The position numbers and the translations under genes were made by a program. A stretch of DNA of 64,000 bases from Yinghuangia seranimata (GTDB lineage: Bacteria > Actinomycetota > Actinomycetes > Streptomycetales > Streptomycetaceae): the NCBI RefSeq assembly GCF_029953285.1, contig NZ_JASAOI010000057.1, forward strand, positions 55,486 through 119,485. Direction: 5' to 3'. Every line of letters begins with the position of its first letter. Position 1 is the first letter of the stretch. Below the pieces are notes generated by a model that was given only the letters and a program-made list of their open reading frames with translations, did no database searches and was not told the origin of the DNA. Shown in pieces: positions 16,556-24,855 of this stretch.

Positions 16556-17839
16556 GTGCCCGTGCCTGAGCGAGTCCCTGAGCCCGTGTCCGAGCGTGAT
16601 TCCGAGCCTGCGCCCAGGCCCGAGCCTGCGCCCAGGCCCGAGCCTGCCGCCGACGCGGCTGCCAACGCGGCCGCCGACGACGCGCGACCGTTCGCCGACA
16701 CCCTGGTCATCGGCGGCGGCCCCGGCGGCCTGGCCGTGGCCGCCGCGTTGACCCGGCTCGGCATCGCGACCACCGTGCTGGAACGCGACGACGCCGTCGG
16801 CTCCAGCTGGCGGCGCCACTACGAACGGCTGCACCTGCACACGCCGCGCAGGCTCTCGCAGCTGCCCGGCTACCGGATGCCGAGTTCGTACGGGCGCTGG
16901 GTCTCGCGCGCACACGTCGTCGAGTACCTGGAGGACTACGCGGCGCACCACCGCCTCGACGTGCGCACCGGCGTGAAGGTGCTCCAGGTCGAGCGCAACG
17001 ACGGCCCGCGGGCGTACGGGAAGGGCGCGCTGCCGTGGCTGGTCCGCACCGCCGACGGCAGCCGCCGGGCCCGGACCGTCGTCGTCGCGACCGGGCACAA
17101 CCACACGCCGTACCTGCCGGACTGGCCGGGCCGCGAGGCGTACACGGGCGAGTTGCTGCACGCCTCCGACTACCGCGAGCCCGGGCCGTTCGCCGGGCGC
17201 GACGTGCTGGTGGTCGGCGTCGGCAACACCGGCGCGGAGATCGCCGTCGACCTGGTCGAGGGCGGTGCGCGGCGGGTGCGGATCGCGGTGCGCACGCCGC
17301 CGCACATCGTGCGGCGCAGCGTGGGCGGGGTCTCCGCGCAGGCGACGGGCATCCTGATGCGGCACGTCCCGACCGCGGTCGTGGACCGGCTGAGCCGGAT
17401 CAACGCGCGCCTGACCGTGCCGGACCTGAGCGCGTACGGGCTCCCGCGGCCGGTCGACGGCCTGTACACGCGGATCAAGCGCGACGACGCGATCCCGTTG
17501 CAGGACGTCGGGTTCATCGACGCGGTGGTGGCCGGGACGGTGGAGGTCGTCGCGGCGCCCACCGGGTTCTCCGGCGGCGACGTCCGGCTGTGCGACGGCA
17601 CGTCGATCGACCCCGAGGTGGTGATCGTCGCCGCCGGCTACCGGCGCGGGCTCGACGACCTGGTCGGCGACCTCGGCGTGCTGAGCGCGGACGGCCGCCC
17701 GCTGGTGCACGGGCCGCACTGCGCGGCGGGCGCACCCGGGCTGTACTTCACCGGGTACACCAACCCCATCAGCGGCATGTTCCGCGAACTGGCCATCGAC
17801 GCACGGCGGATCGCCAGAGCGGTCGGACGCACCAGCTGA
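16556..17839 (+). CDS. Flavin-containing monooxygenase (FMO/YUC-like)
   Basis: 427 aa from GTG 16556, chosen because CCGGAG ends 5 nt upstream. An open frame reaches a TTG at 16472 overlapping the ArsR stop, but that start is weaker. A proline-rich leader is followed by the FAD site TLVIGGGPGGLAVAAALTRL, the FMO fingerprint-like SSWRRHYERLHLHTPR, and the NADPH site VLVVGVGNTGAEIA. TGYTNPISGMFRELAIDA near the end fits. It probably oxygenates N, S or a carbonyl with NADPH and O2. It follows the ArsR gene in the same direction. Confidence 0.85.
   Translation: MPVPERVPEPVSERDSEPAPRPEPAPRPEPAADAAANAAADDARPFADTLVIGGGPGGLAVAAALTRLGIATTVLERDDAVGSSWRRHYERLHLHTPRRLSQLPGYRMPSSYGRWVSRAHVVEYLEDYAAHHRLDVRTGVKVLQVERNDGPRAYGKGALPWLVRTADGSRRARTVVVATGHNHTPYLPDWPGREAYTGELLHASDYREPGPFAGRDVLVVGVGNTGAEIAVDLVEGGARRVRIAVRTPPHIVRRSVGGVSAQATGILMRHVPTAVVDRLSRINARLTVPDLSAYGLPRPVDGLYTRIKRDDAIPLQDVGFIDAVVAGTVEVVAAPTGFSGGDVRLCDGTSIDPEVVIVAAGYRRGLDDLVGDLGVLSADGRPLVHGPHCAAGAPGLYFTGYTNPISGMFRELAIDARRIARAVGRTS
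16607..16642 (+). repeat. Two tandem 18-bp repeats in the FMO leader
   Basis: CCTGCGCCCAGGCCCGAG is repeated exactly twice, coding PAPRPE twice in the proline-rich N-terminal leader of the FMO. Confidence 0.8.
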
Positions 17840-17929
17840 CCCCCGCGGCACCCCGGCCGCGAGGGCCGCGCGTCACCCGGACGGCCGAGCTCGGGAACAA
17901 CCGTGCCCGGCCGTCCGTTTGTCGCGACC

Positions 17930-18571
17930 ATGAGCACTCTCGGACTGATCGGAAGCGGCAAGATCGGCGGCACCCTGGCGCGGCTCGCGGTCGACGCCGG
18001 CTGGGACGTCGTCCTCAGCAACTCACGCGGGCCGGAGACGCTCGCGGACCTCGCCGCCGACCTCGGGCCGCGGGCCCGCGCGGGCACCGTCGGCGAGGCC
18101 GCCGCGGCCGGCGACCTCGTCGTGGTCACCGTCCCCGTCAAGGCCTACCCGACCCTGCCGGACGCGGGCCTGGCCGGCAAGACCGTGATCGACACCGGCA
18201 ACTACTACCCCCAACGCGACGAGCACCTGCCCGAACTGACCGGCCCCGACGCGATCACCTCCGCCGAACTGCTCCAGCGGCGCCTCGCGTCGGCCCACGT
18301 CGTCAAGCTCTTCAACACGATCTACTTCGCCCACCTGGCCACGCTCGGCCGCCCGGCCCACGACCCCCGGCGCAGCGCCCTGCCGCTGGCGGGCGACGAC
18401 AAGGCGGCCAAGGAAGAGGCGGCCGCGTTCGCCGACGCGCTCGGGTACGACACCGTCGACACGGGCCCGCTCGCGGAGGGACGGCGCTTCGAACCGGGCT
18501 CGGTCGTCTACAACGTGTACGGCGACGGCCCGTTCACGGCGGGTCGGCTGAGCGCGGCGCTGGAACTGTAG
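17930..18571 (+). CDS. F420:NADP oxidoreductase-like NAD(P)-binding protein
   Basis: 213 aa. TLGLIGSGKIGGTLARLAVD is the Rossmann site; SNSRGPETLADLAADLG and VVTVPVKAY are typical of the F420-dependent NADP reductase family (PF03807), which transfers hydride between F420H2 and NADP+. A phosphate-recognising NSRGP after the second strand suggests NADP(H). An upstream GTG (17903) would add nine residues, but ATG 17930 fits the family. No clear ribosome site. It could supply F420H2 to the LLM enzyme at 12800. Confidence 0.78.
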   Translation: MSTLGLIGSGKIGGTLARLAVDAGWDVVLSNSRGPETLADLAADLGPRARAGTVGEAAAAGDLVVVTVPVKAYPTLPDAGLAGKTVIDTGNYYPQRDEHLPELTGPDAITSAELLQRRLASAHVVKLFNTIYFAHLATLGRPAHDPRRSALPLAGDDKAAKEEAAAFADALGYDTVDTGPLAEGRRFEPGSVVYNVYGDGPFTAGRLSAALEL

Positions 18572-18616
18572 GACCGGTGTCCGGCGGCCCCGGGCGGGAT
18601 CGACGCCCGGGCGCCG

Positions 18617-18835
18617 TCAGTCCGACTCGTCGGCGCCGACCGCGGTCAGGCCGCCCGCCTCGTCCCGGAACTCCGTCCCGCAGTCCGCACACGACCACTG
18701 CGGCGAGTCCGAGCTGACGACGCACCCGCCGAGCCGGACCTCGCCCGCGGAAGCACGGTCGAACAACGACGGCGCCGGATACCCGTACACGATCGGCAGC
18801 AGACGCCCCTCGCACCGTGGGCACTTCTCGTCCAT
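18617..18835 (-). CDS. Small zinc-ribbon protein
   Basis: 72 aa from ATG 18835 (GGGGGAG five bases upstream). It has two Cys pairs: CPRCEGRLLP near the N-terminus and WSCADCGTEFRDE near the middle, the CxxC-x(n)-CxxC layout of a treble-clef/zinc-ribbon. Many actinobacterial proteins of this kind are uncharacterised; nucleic acid or protein binding is only a guess. It stands alone between the F420-reductase-like gene (convergent) and an unrecognised gene. Confidence 0.65.
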   Translation of the reverse strand: MDEKCPRCEGRLLPIVYGYPAPSLFDRASAGEVRLGGCVVSSDSPQWSCADCGTEFRDEAGGLTAVGADESD

Positions 18836-18931
18836 GGCCACTCCCCCATGTCGTCGCCGCGAAGACGGTTGATGCGGCTCATGATGCCCGGACGGAGGAG
18901 GCCGCGGCGACGGATTTGGCGGCGCGACGGC

Positions 18932-19408
18932 TCAGGACGCGTCGACGAACGCGCGGGCCGCCGCGAGGGCGGCCTGGCCTGTCGCGTCGGGGCCCTGCGT
19001 CTCGGCGTCCGCCAGCGCGTCCACGAACGGCCGTAGCCGCGCGGGGTAGTCGAGCTCGGCGGCGGCCTCCCGCACGATGAGCGTGAGGCCCTCGACCGGG
19101 TCGAGCGTGCCGTCGACGATCCGCCCCGCCCACCACAGCGCCGCCTCCCAGCGCGCGGCGTCGAGGACGTCGGGCAGCAGCGGGACGAGGCCGAGTTCCT
19201 CGGCGGCCCGGGCGAACAGCTCGCGCGCCTCGCGGTGTTCGCCGCGCGCCAGGCCGGCCAGCCGGGTCAGGGACGGCGACTCGACCCCGGCGAGCACGGC
19301 GTCGAGCGCGAGTTCGACGAGCCGCGCGTCGGACGGCCGTTGCCATGCGGCGCCCGCCAGGTCGGCGGCGGCCAGCCGCAGCAGGCTGAGCGCGACGGTC
19401 GCGTCCAT
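18932..19408 (-). CDS. Hypothetical protein, all-helical
   Basis: 158 aa, Ala/Leu-rich and predicted fully helical, no signal peptide or membrane helix. A strong GGAGGAG lies before the ATG. I do not recognise the family. The even spread of acidic and aromatic residues (ARWEAALWWAGRIVDG) suggests a small soluble helical bundle. The VOC gene upstream on the same strand ends 30 bp before it, so the two are probably co-transcribed. Confidence 0.7.
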   Translation of the reverse strand: MDATVALSLLRLAAADLAGAAWQRPSDARLVELALDAVLAGVESPSLTRLAGLARGEHREARELFARAAEELGLVPLLPDVLDAARWEAALWWAGRIVDGTLDPVEGLTLIVREAAAELDYPARLRPFVDALADAETQGPDATGQAALAAARAFVDAS

Positions 19409-19438
19409 GGGGGCGGCTCCTCCAGGGTGGGTCCGGGC

Positions 19439-19822
19439 TCAGCCGATCAGGTCGCGCTTGGGCCGGACCACGCAGAACTCGTTGCCCTCGGGGTCGGCGA
19501 GGACGAGCCAGGACTCGTCGCCGGTCTGCCCGACGTCGACCCGGCGGGCGCCGAGGGCCAGGATCCGCTCGATCTCGGCCTCGCGGTCGCCGGGGACGTC
19601 GGGGTCGGCGTTGAGGTCGAAGTGCAGCCGGTTCTTGCCGGTCTTGCGGGTCTCCCCGGCGGGCATGAAGCACAGCCCGAACGGCGCGTCCACCGCCGGC
19701 CCGACGACGACCTCGCGCGGCTTCGCCGACAGGATCGGCCAGCCCAGTACCTCCGACCAGAACCCGGCGAGCCCGGGCAGGTCGTGCGCGTCGACGACGA
19801 TGTGGTGGATCGAGACCGGCAT
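19439..19822 (-). CDS. VOC (glyoxalase/bleomycin-resistance/dioxygenase) family protein
   Basis: 127 aa, one VOC module pair. It begins with strand SIHHIVVDAHDLPGLAGFW and ends VLADPEGNEFCVV, the canonical first and last strands. His residues in HHIVVDA and NRLHFDL and Glu of GNEFCV are in metal-ligand positions. The substrate could be a glutathione or mycothiol adduct, an antibiotic or an aromatic; sequence alone does not say. It is followed 30 bp later by the helical unknown protein. Confidence 0.83.
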   Translation of the reverse strand: MPVSIHHIVVDAHDLPGLAGFWSEVLGWPILSAKPREVVVGPAVDAPFGLCFMPAGETRKTGKNRLHFDLNADPDVPGDREAEIERILALGARRVDVGQTGDESWLVLADPEGNEFCVVRPKRDLIG

Positions 19823-19900
19823 GCCCGCCAGCGTACGTCCCCGGCGTCCCGGCCTCCCGCCCGCCCGGGCGGCTCGCCGCGCCGACGTGGCGCGGGCGGG

Positions 19901-20842
19901 TCAGGGCACGACGTCGACGTGGTCGCCCACGTCCAGGTAGTTGAAGAACTTCACGGCCGCGGCTTGCGACAGGTGCACGCAGCCGTGCGACAGGGTGGAC
20001 AGCGAGCCCTCGTGGAACCCCACCGCCGTGGCGAAGTTGACGTAGAACGGCATCTTGGCCTTGTAGATGCTGCTGACGTGGTGCTCGTCCTTGGACTGCA
20101 CCGAGAACCGCCCGACCGGGGTCTTGTGGTGCGGCCGTCCGCCCAACGCGGGGACCGACGTCACGATCGACTTGTTCGGCCCGAGCAGCCAGGCCCTCTT
20201 CTGGGACACGGAGAAGCACGCACGCGCCGTGTCCCGGCAGCCCTTCGGCACCGGCGGCTCGGTGGTCTCCTTCTTCGCCGGCTTCGCGTCGTGCTTCTTC
20301 TGGTGCTTCGTGTGCTCCTTGCGCATGAGCCGGGCGGTGTGCCGCCGAACGGTCGGCACCTGCGCGGGCTCGGCCACGTCCGCGACGCCGGAACGCGCCG
20401 CGTTCGCGTCCGCCTGCCGCTCCTCCGCCGCGTCCGGTTCGCCGACGGGGAGGACGCCCCCGACCGGCGCGCCCGAGCGCTGCTGCAGGACGTGGGTCAG
20501 CTCGTGCACCAGCAGACCCCGCCCCTCCGGGGTGTGCGGCGCGTAACGCCCTTCGTCGAAGACGATGTGGTGCCCCACGGTGTACGCCTCGGCGTCGACC
20601 GCCCGCGCGGACTCCGCGGCGCGGGCGTCGGTGTGCACCCGCACGTGGCCGAAGCTGCGACCGAACCGCGGCTCCACCGCGCTGCGGGCGGCCGCGCCCA
20701 GGGGGCGGCCGCCCGAGCCGAGCACATGGTGCACGATCGGCGGCGCGACGGAGGGCGCTCCGGTGGCCGTCGCACTCGCCGAGCGGCGGAGCGGCCCCGC
20801 GTGGTCCTCGGCCGCCGTAGGGCCTGCCCAGGTCTGCGTCAT
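19901..20842 (-). CDS. DUF4157 (eCIS core)-L,D-transpeptidase fusion
   Basis: 313 aa, no signal peptide. Residues about 33-150 are DUF4157: a HVRVHTD strand, then HELTH (113-117) and EERQAD (140-145), the HExxH and third acidic ligand of a zinc metallopeptidase fold. DUF4157 sits at the N-terminus of many cargo proteins of extracellular contractile injection systems. A Lys/His-rich linker (about 170-190) leads to a YkuD L,D-transpeptidase domain with KTPVGRFSV, HVSSIYKAKMPF and the catalytic SHGCVHLS (Cys288). YkuD enzymes cross-link or cleave peptidoglycan stem peptides and normally carry an export signal; here that signal is missing. GGGGG precedes the ATG. No tail or sheath gene is nearby. 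Confidence 0.85.
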   Translation of the reverse strand: MTQTWAGPTAAEDHAGPLRRSASATATGAPSVAPPIVHHVLGSGGRPLGAAARSAVEPRFGRSFGHVRVHTDARAAESARAVDAEAYTVGHHIVFDEGRYAPHTPEGRGLLVHELTHVLQQRSGAPVGGVLPVGEPDAAEERQADANAARSGVADVAEPAQVPTVRRHTARLMRKEHTKHQKKHDAKPAKKETTEPPVPKGCRDTARACFSVSQKRAWLLGPNKSIVTSVPALGGRPHHKTPVGRFSVQSKDEHHVSSIYKAKMPFYVNFATAVGFHEGSLSTLSHGCVHLSQAAAVKFFNYLDVGDHVDVVP

Positions 20843-20984
20843 GGTGGTGCCCCCTCAGGCCGCGCGGGGCCGCGGTGCGGCGGACACGCAAAGCGCCGCG
20901 GACGACTCACGGCCAATGTACCGGTTGGGGATAGTCGCACCGGGGCAATCCACCCGTTCGGGCCAGACCTCGCGTCGCGGTCAC

Positions 20985-21356
20985 CTAGCGCGCGGCGACG
21001 GCCTCGATCTCCAGCAGCCAGGTCTCGTCGTAGATGCCGGCGATGACGACCGTCAACGCCGGGGCGTGGTCGCCGAGTGCCTCGCGCCGGATGGCGGAGT
21101 TCTCCGCCCGGTACGCCCTGTCCGACAGGAACGTGGTCACCTTGACCAGGTCGGACAGCCCCATCCCGTGATAGGCGAGTGCCGCCGCCACGTTGGCCCA
21201 CACCTGCCGGCACTGCGCGGCGAACCCTTCGGGGACGCTGCCGTCCGGCGCCACCGGAATCTGTCCGGAGACATGCACCAGGCGTGCGGGGGCGGCGACT
21301 TCGTACGAGTGACGGTAGCCGCCTCCGTCGGGGACCATCGGGCCAGGGGTGATCAT
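20985..21356 (-). CDS. RidA family protein
   Basis: 123 aa. ARLVHVSGQIPVAPDGSVP, QVWANVAAAL and LLEIEAVAA are the conserved strands of the YjgF/YER057c/UK114 (RidA) family, trimeric enzymes that hydrolyse reactive enamines/imines. The usual active-site Arg in RxxVxV is replaced by the LLEIEAVA ending, so it belongs to one of the divergent RidA subgroups and may not be an imine deaminase. It stands alone; the flanking 180 bp up to 21537 show nothing recognisable. Confidence 0.8.
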   Translation of the reverse strand: MITPGPMVPDGGGYRHSYEVAAPARLVHVSGQIPVAPDGSVPEGFAAQCRQVWANVAAALAYHGMGLSDLVKVTTFLSDRAYRAENSAIRREALGDHAPALTVVIAGIYDETWLLEIEAVAAR

Positions 21357-21537
21357 GCGGGCATCGTCGCAGCGCGACAGAACCGCAGCAACGGAATAGC
21401 GCGCTTCGCCGAGCCGATCGAGGGCCTGACTATCCGCTGCGACGCCACACCTCGGGCCTGCCTGGGACGCCGTGGCCGGCGGTCGTGGCGATGTACCGCG
21501 CTGGGAACCCTCACTCCGGCGCGGGAGGACGGGGCCC

Positions 21538-24069
21538 TCAGGCGCGTCCGGGTACCGGCGCGGTCGCGGCGACGGCGAGCGTGAGCAGGTCGGGCAGCGT
21601 TCCGGTGAAGTCGTCGAGGAGGTTGGCGACGACGACCCAGGCCTCGGTGGAGACCGGGCCGTGAACGTCGATCAGGTCGCGCACGGCCGACCGGGCGTGC
21701 GGGTCGTCGGCGAGCATGCGGCGCCGGCACGAGCGGAGCGCGGCACCCGCCGGGCGGCCCTGCGTGAGCACGTCGGCCAGCGTGAGCAGGCCTCGGTCCA
21801 GGCAGGTGTCGACCCACGTCGCGGTCTCCGGCAGGTCGGCGCGTGCCGAGTGGTGCTCAAGGCGCGGCAGCGCCGCGGTCTCGAGTGCCGCGCGCGCGGA
21901 GCCGGGCGAACTCGCGGCCAGCGTCGGGGCGAAGCGCTCCGGCGCGGCGGCCAGCGCCAACGCGGCGACGGCGTCCGGCATGTCGGCCAGCCCCAGCAGG
22001 CGGGCCCATTGGTGAGGCGCGGCATCCGGACGCGAGACCATCTCGTGGACGGTGGCCCATGCCGTGTCGCGGTCGGCGGCGAGCATGCACACGAGACTGC
22101 GCCCGGACCCGCGCGCGAAGTTGTCGGTCACCAGCGTCCGGATCATCTCCGCGGAGGCGGCGCGCACCGCGGCGGGATCGGCTGCCGTCACCGCCGGGCC
22201 GAGGCCCTCGACGACGGCGGCGCGCGGGCCCGGGGCGCGGGACTCCGCGGAAGCGGGCTCGGTGCGGAGGAACCCGGCGGCGAGGTCGAGGCGGCCGAGC
22301 TCGACGAGACGACGGCACGCGGCGACCTGGTGGGCGACGCACAAGGCGCCGTCGCCGCACAGCACTTCGCCGATCAGCGTCGGGTCGTCGCCGCCCAGCA
22401 GGTCGTCGAACACACCGCGGCCCCCTTCGCAGCCGATGTCCGTGCCGTCCCAGGCGCCGCCGTGCAGGGGCACATGCCCCGGCTCCCCCGGCGCGAGGGA
22501 CATGCGGGACACGATGAGGCGACGTACCCCCTCGGAGGTGCCCCATCGGCGCAACAACGCCACATCGACCGCCGGGTTGCGCCACGCGACGGCGATCTCC
22601 TGGATGTCGCCACGTCCGCCGTACAGCGCGAGGAACGCGAGAAGGGCCGACTCGTCGGCGATCCCGGCGAACGCCGTGGCCAGTTCGGCCGGTATCGGGT
22701 AGCCCAAGCCGAGCCGCAGGATCTCGGCGTGGACGGCGGAGCGGCCGGTGCTCGTGCCGTACGGGAGATCGCTCAGCTCGGCCTTGTGCCGTGCCCAGCC
22801 GGCGTGCAGCGCGTGCTCCCAGCCGCCGAGCGGACTGGATTCGCCGGTGTCGGGCAGCGCGGCCGCCACCTCGGAGACGATCGCGCCGAGCCGGGCGGGC
22901 TCGGCCAGGCACAGCACGAAGGCCCAGGGTGAGCCGGTCTCGGCCCACTGGTTCGGGAGGCCGCGCGTCGAGTGCGGCGCGGCCGGTTCGATCAGCGGAG
23001 GCGGGGGCGGCGGAAGTTCGGCCGGCACGGGCCCACTCGCGGCGGCGCGCAGCAGTTCGGGCACGGTGCCCGCGAACCCGGTGCGTACGAGTGCGAGCAG
23101 GGCCAGCCAGCGCGCCGGGTCGTCACCGAGTTCGGCGCGTACGGCGTCCGCGAGCCTGTCGTGCGCCGCTTGGACGCCCGGCAGTTCCGCGAACTCGGGC
23201 GTGCGCCAGGCGATCGACAGCGCGAAGAGCACCGCCGGGGCGTGCACGGCACGCGTGTACACGTCGTCCGCGGTGAACGTGCCCGCGTGCAGGCCCGCGA
23301 GCAGCGCGCCGGCGTGACCGGCGGCGGGGCCTTCTCTGCGCAGCACGGCGAGTCCGGCGGAGGCGGGGCAGCGCGGGTCGGCCGCGAGGATGTCGGCGGT
23401 CTCGGAGTCCAACGGGCGCTCGTGCAACAGCCGGACGAAGGCCTCCCAGTCACCCTCGTTCCACGCCTCGAACGCGACCGCGGCCAGGCGGTCCCGGATG
23501 CGACGGCGGCGCGGGCCGTAGCTGTGGTGCCGGCGCGCCCGGACCACGGCCTCCGGCGGCCGCGCGTCGACGAGCCAGGCGTGCACCGCTTCGGGCCGCT
23601 GCGGCACCGGTTGGAAGCGCGGCCCGCGGACGACCCTGGTCGCGTGCGCGGCCACATCGCGGTTCGCGCTGTCGAGTGCCGGGCCGAGCCGGCGCCGCGA
23701 GCGAGTCGCCAGCAGGGCCGCCTTCAGCGGACCGCCGACCCGGCCCGCGACCATCCTGCGGCGCACGTCGGTCGGCGCGGCCGGGTGCATGTACGCGGCC
23801 GCGCGGACCTCGGGGTCGGGCGCCGTGGCCAACGCCTCGAACACGTCGCGGCGCGGCAACGGATGCTCCAGCAGCGCGAGTCCGTCCTCCCGGCCGCCGT
23901 GCTCGACGACCCAGGAAAGCAGCGCCCGACGCGCCTCGCCCTCGGCGGGCGGCATCCCGGCGAGCGCCTCACGCCGGCGCCGCGCCGGGAGCCGTTCGAC
24001 GAGCGCGACCGCGTCGCCCGGAGGGAGGTGGTCCAACAGGCAGTTCAGGTCCGTGAGTGTGATCGACAC
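21538..24069 (-). CDS. Large uncharacterised protein, probable helical-repeat
   Basis: 843 aa from GTG 24069; GGAG at the end of the upstream gene is its ribosome site. No membrane helix, signal peptide or enzymatic motif was seen. The chain is Ala/Arg/Leu-rich with recurring short amphipathic helices (for example RRRDVFEALATAPDPEVRAA and similar stretches), compatible with a HEAT-like or leucine-rich-repeat-variant superhelix. It starts only 6 nt after the stop of the GNAT gene, so both are translated from one message. Function unknown. Confidence 0.75.
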   Translation of the reverse strand: MSITLTDLNCLLDHLPPGDAVALVERLPARRRREALAGMPPAEGEARRALLSWVVEHGGREDGLALLEHPLPRRDVFEALATAPDPEVRAAAYMHPAAPTDVRRRMVAGRVGGPLKAALLATRSRRRLGPALDSANRDVAAHATRVVRGPRFQPVPQRPEAVHAWLVDARPPEAVVRARRHHSYGPRRRRIRDRLAAVAFEAWNEGDWEAFVRLLHERPLDSETADILAADPRCPASAGLAVLRREGPAAGHAGALLAGLHAGTFTADDVYTRAVHAPAVLFALSIAWRTPEFAELPGVQAAHDRLADAVRAELGDDPARWLALLALVRTGFAGTVPELLRAAASGPVPAELPPPPPPLIEPAAPHSTRGLPNQWAETGSPWAFVLCLAEPARLGAIVSEVAAALPDTGESSPLGGWEHALHAGWARHKAELSDLPYGTSTGRSAVHAEILRLGLGYPIPAELATAFAGIADESALLAFLALYGGRGDIQEIAVAWRNPAVDVALLRRWGTSEGVRRLIVSRMSLAPGEPGHVPLHGGAWDGTDIGCEGGRGVFDDLLGGDDPTLIGEVLCGDGALCVAHQVAACRRLVELGRLDLAAGFLRTEPASAESRAPGPRAAVVEGLGPAVTAADPAAVRAASAEMIRTLVTDNFARGSGRSLVCMLAADRDTAWATVHEMVSRPDAAPHQWARLLGLADMPDAVAALALAAAPERFAPTLAASSPGSARAALETAALPRLEHHSARADLPETATWVDTCLDRGLLTLADVLTQGRPAGAALRSCRRRMLADDPHARSAVRDLIDVHGPVSTEAWVVVANLLDDFTGTLPDLLTLAVAATAPVPGRA

Positions 24070-24075
24070 AGGCCG

Positions 24076-24558
24076 CTACTCCGCCGCGTCGCGATAGCGC
24101 ACGCGCTTGAACGGCCAGTCCGCGGCGAGCCACGCGGCGACGGCGTCGTGCAACGGCCCGTCCAGATCGGCGCGGTCGGCGCTCACCCACGAACTGACCT
24201 TGGCGGTGCCGTCCTCGGTGCCGTCCGCGGTGCCGTCCTCGGTGCGCGACGGGTAGATGTACACGCAGCCGACGACCACGCCCGCGTCGTCGAGGACGGT
24301 GTACGTGAAGCCGCGCCGCGCCGCGAAGTCGTCGGCGTGCCGCTGCAGATCCGCCAGGTTCGCCTCGAGGCTCATCCCGTCGACCGGAGGCCACTCGCCG
24401 TCGAATCCCGGCGTCGCGCGGATGTGCGCGATGCTCGACGTCCACGCCGCGTGGTCGGCCTCGTTGTGCTGCGGTCCGAGCGGCTCCAGCCGGTACCCGG
24501 CGCCGCTCGGCGCCACCGGTGCCGCGAACCCGTCCGGGACGAATCCCTGCTCACTCAT
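24076..24558 (-). CDS. GNAT-like N-acetyltransferase
   Basis: 160 aa. YTVLDDAGVVVGCVYIYPS is the central beta4-beta5 pair of the GNAT fold, and SWVSADRADLDGPLHDAVAAWL the following CoA-side strand and helix. The pyrophosphate loop Q/RxxGxG/A is poorly conserved, so acetyl-CoA binding is uncertain. A loop between the strands is built of three 12-bp DNA repeats (EDGTADGTEDGT). It leads a two-gene operon with the 843-aa unknown protein. Confidence 0.7.
   Translation of the reverse strand: MSEQGFVPDGFAAPVAPSGAGYRLEPLGPQHNEADHAAWTSSIAHIRATPGFDGEWPPVDGMSLEANLADLQRHADDFAARRGFTYTVLDDAGVVVGCVYIYPSRTEDGTADGTEDGTAKVSSWVSADRADLDGPLHDAVAAWLAADWPFKRVRYRDAAE
24205..24240 (-). repeat. Three tandem 12-bp repeats inside the GNAT gene
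   Basis: GGTGCCGTCCTC / GGTGCCGTCCGC / GGTGCCGTCCTC, in frame (4 codons each), coding EDGT/ADGT/EDGT in a loop. Unit number could vary without breaking the frame. Confidence 0.8.
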
Positions 24559-24800
24559 GGCGTGAGGCTACGCCGACCGGCCGGACGTCCTCGACAGGTT
24601 TGCGGGCCGCGCCACCGGGCGGCTCGGCGTTCACCGTCGCAAAAGACGCGTTCCGAGGTTGGCCGTTGATCGCGGTCCGGCGCGGGCGGCACAGTCGAAG
24701 GGCAGTCACCCCACCGGCGCGGACACGCGGCGGCCCTCACGGGCCGCCGCTTCGGCCTGCCCCGCGCGCCCACAGCGCGAGCGGCGCACGACGCGCCGAC

Positions 24801-24842
24801 GACACAAGACACAAGACGCAAGACGCAAGACACAAGACACAA
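24801..24842 (+). repeat. Six heptamer repeats in the MFS leader
   Basis: GACACAA GACACAA GACGCAA GACGCAA GACACAA GACACAA, six perfect-length 7-bp units, ending one base before GGAG of the MFS ribosome site. The symmetry of variants (2 ACA, 2 GCA, 2 ACA) is notable. It is AC-rich and unlike the surrounding GC-rich DNA. Confidence 0.9.
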
Positions 24843-24855
24843 GGAGCTTACGGAG

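Noticed and set aside
24801..24842. CRISPR-like array
   Set aside because: The 7-bp units are contiguous with no spacers, so this is a simple tandem repeat.
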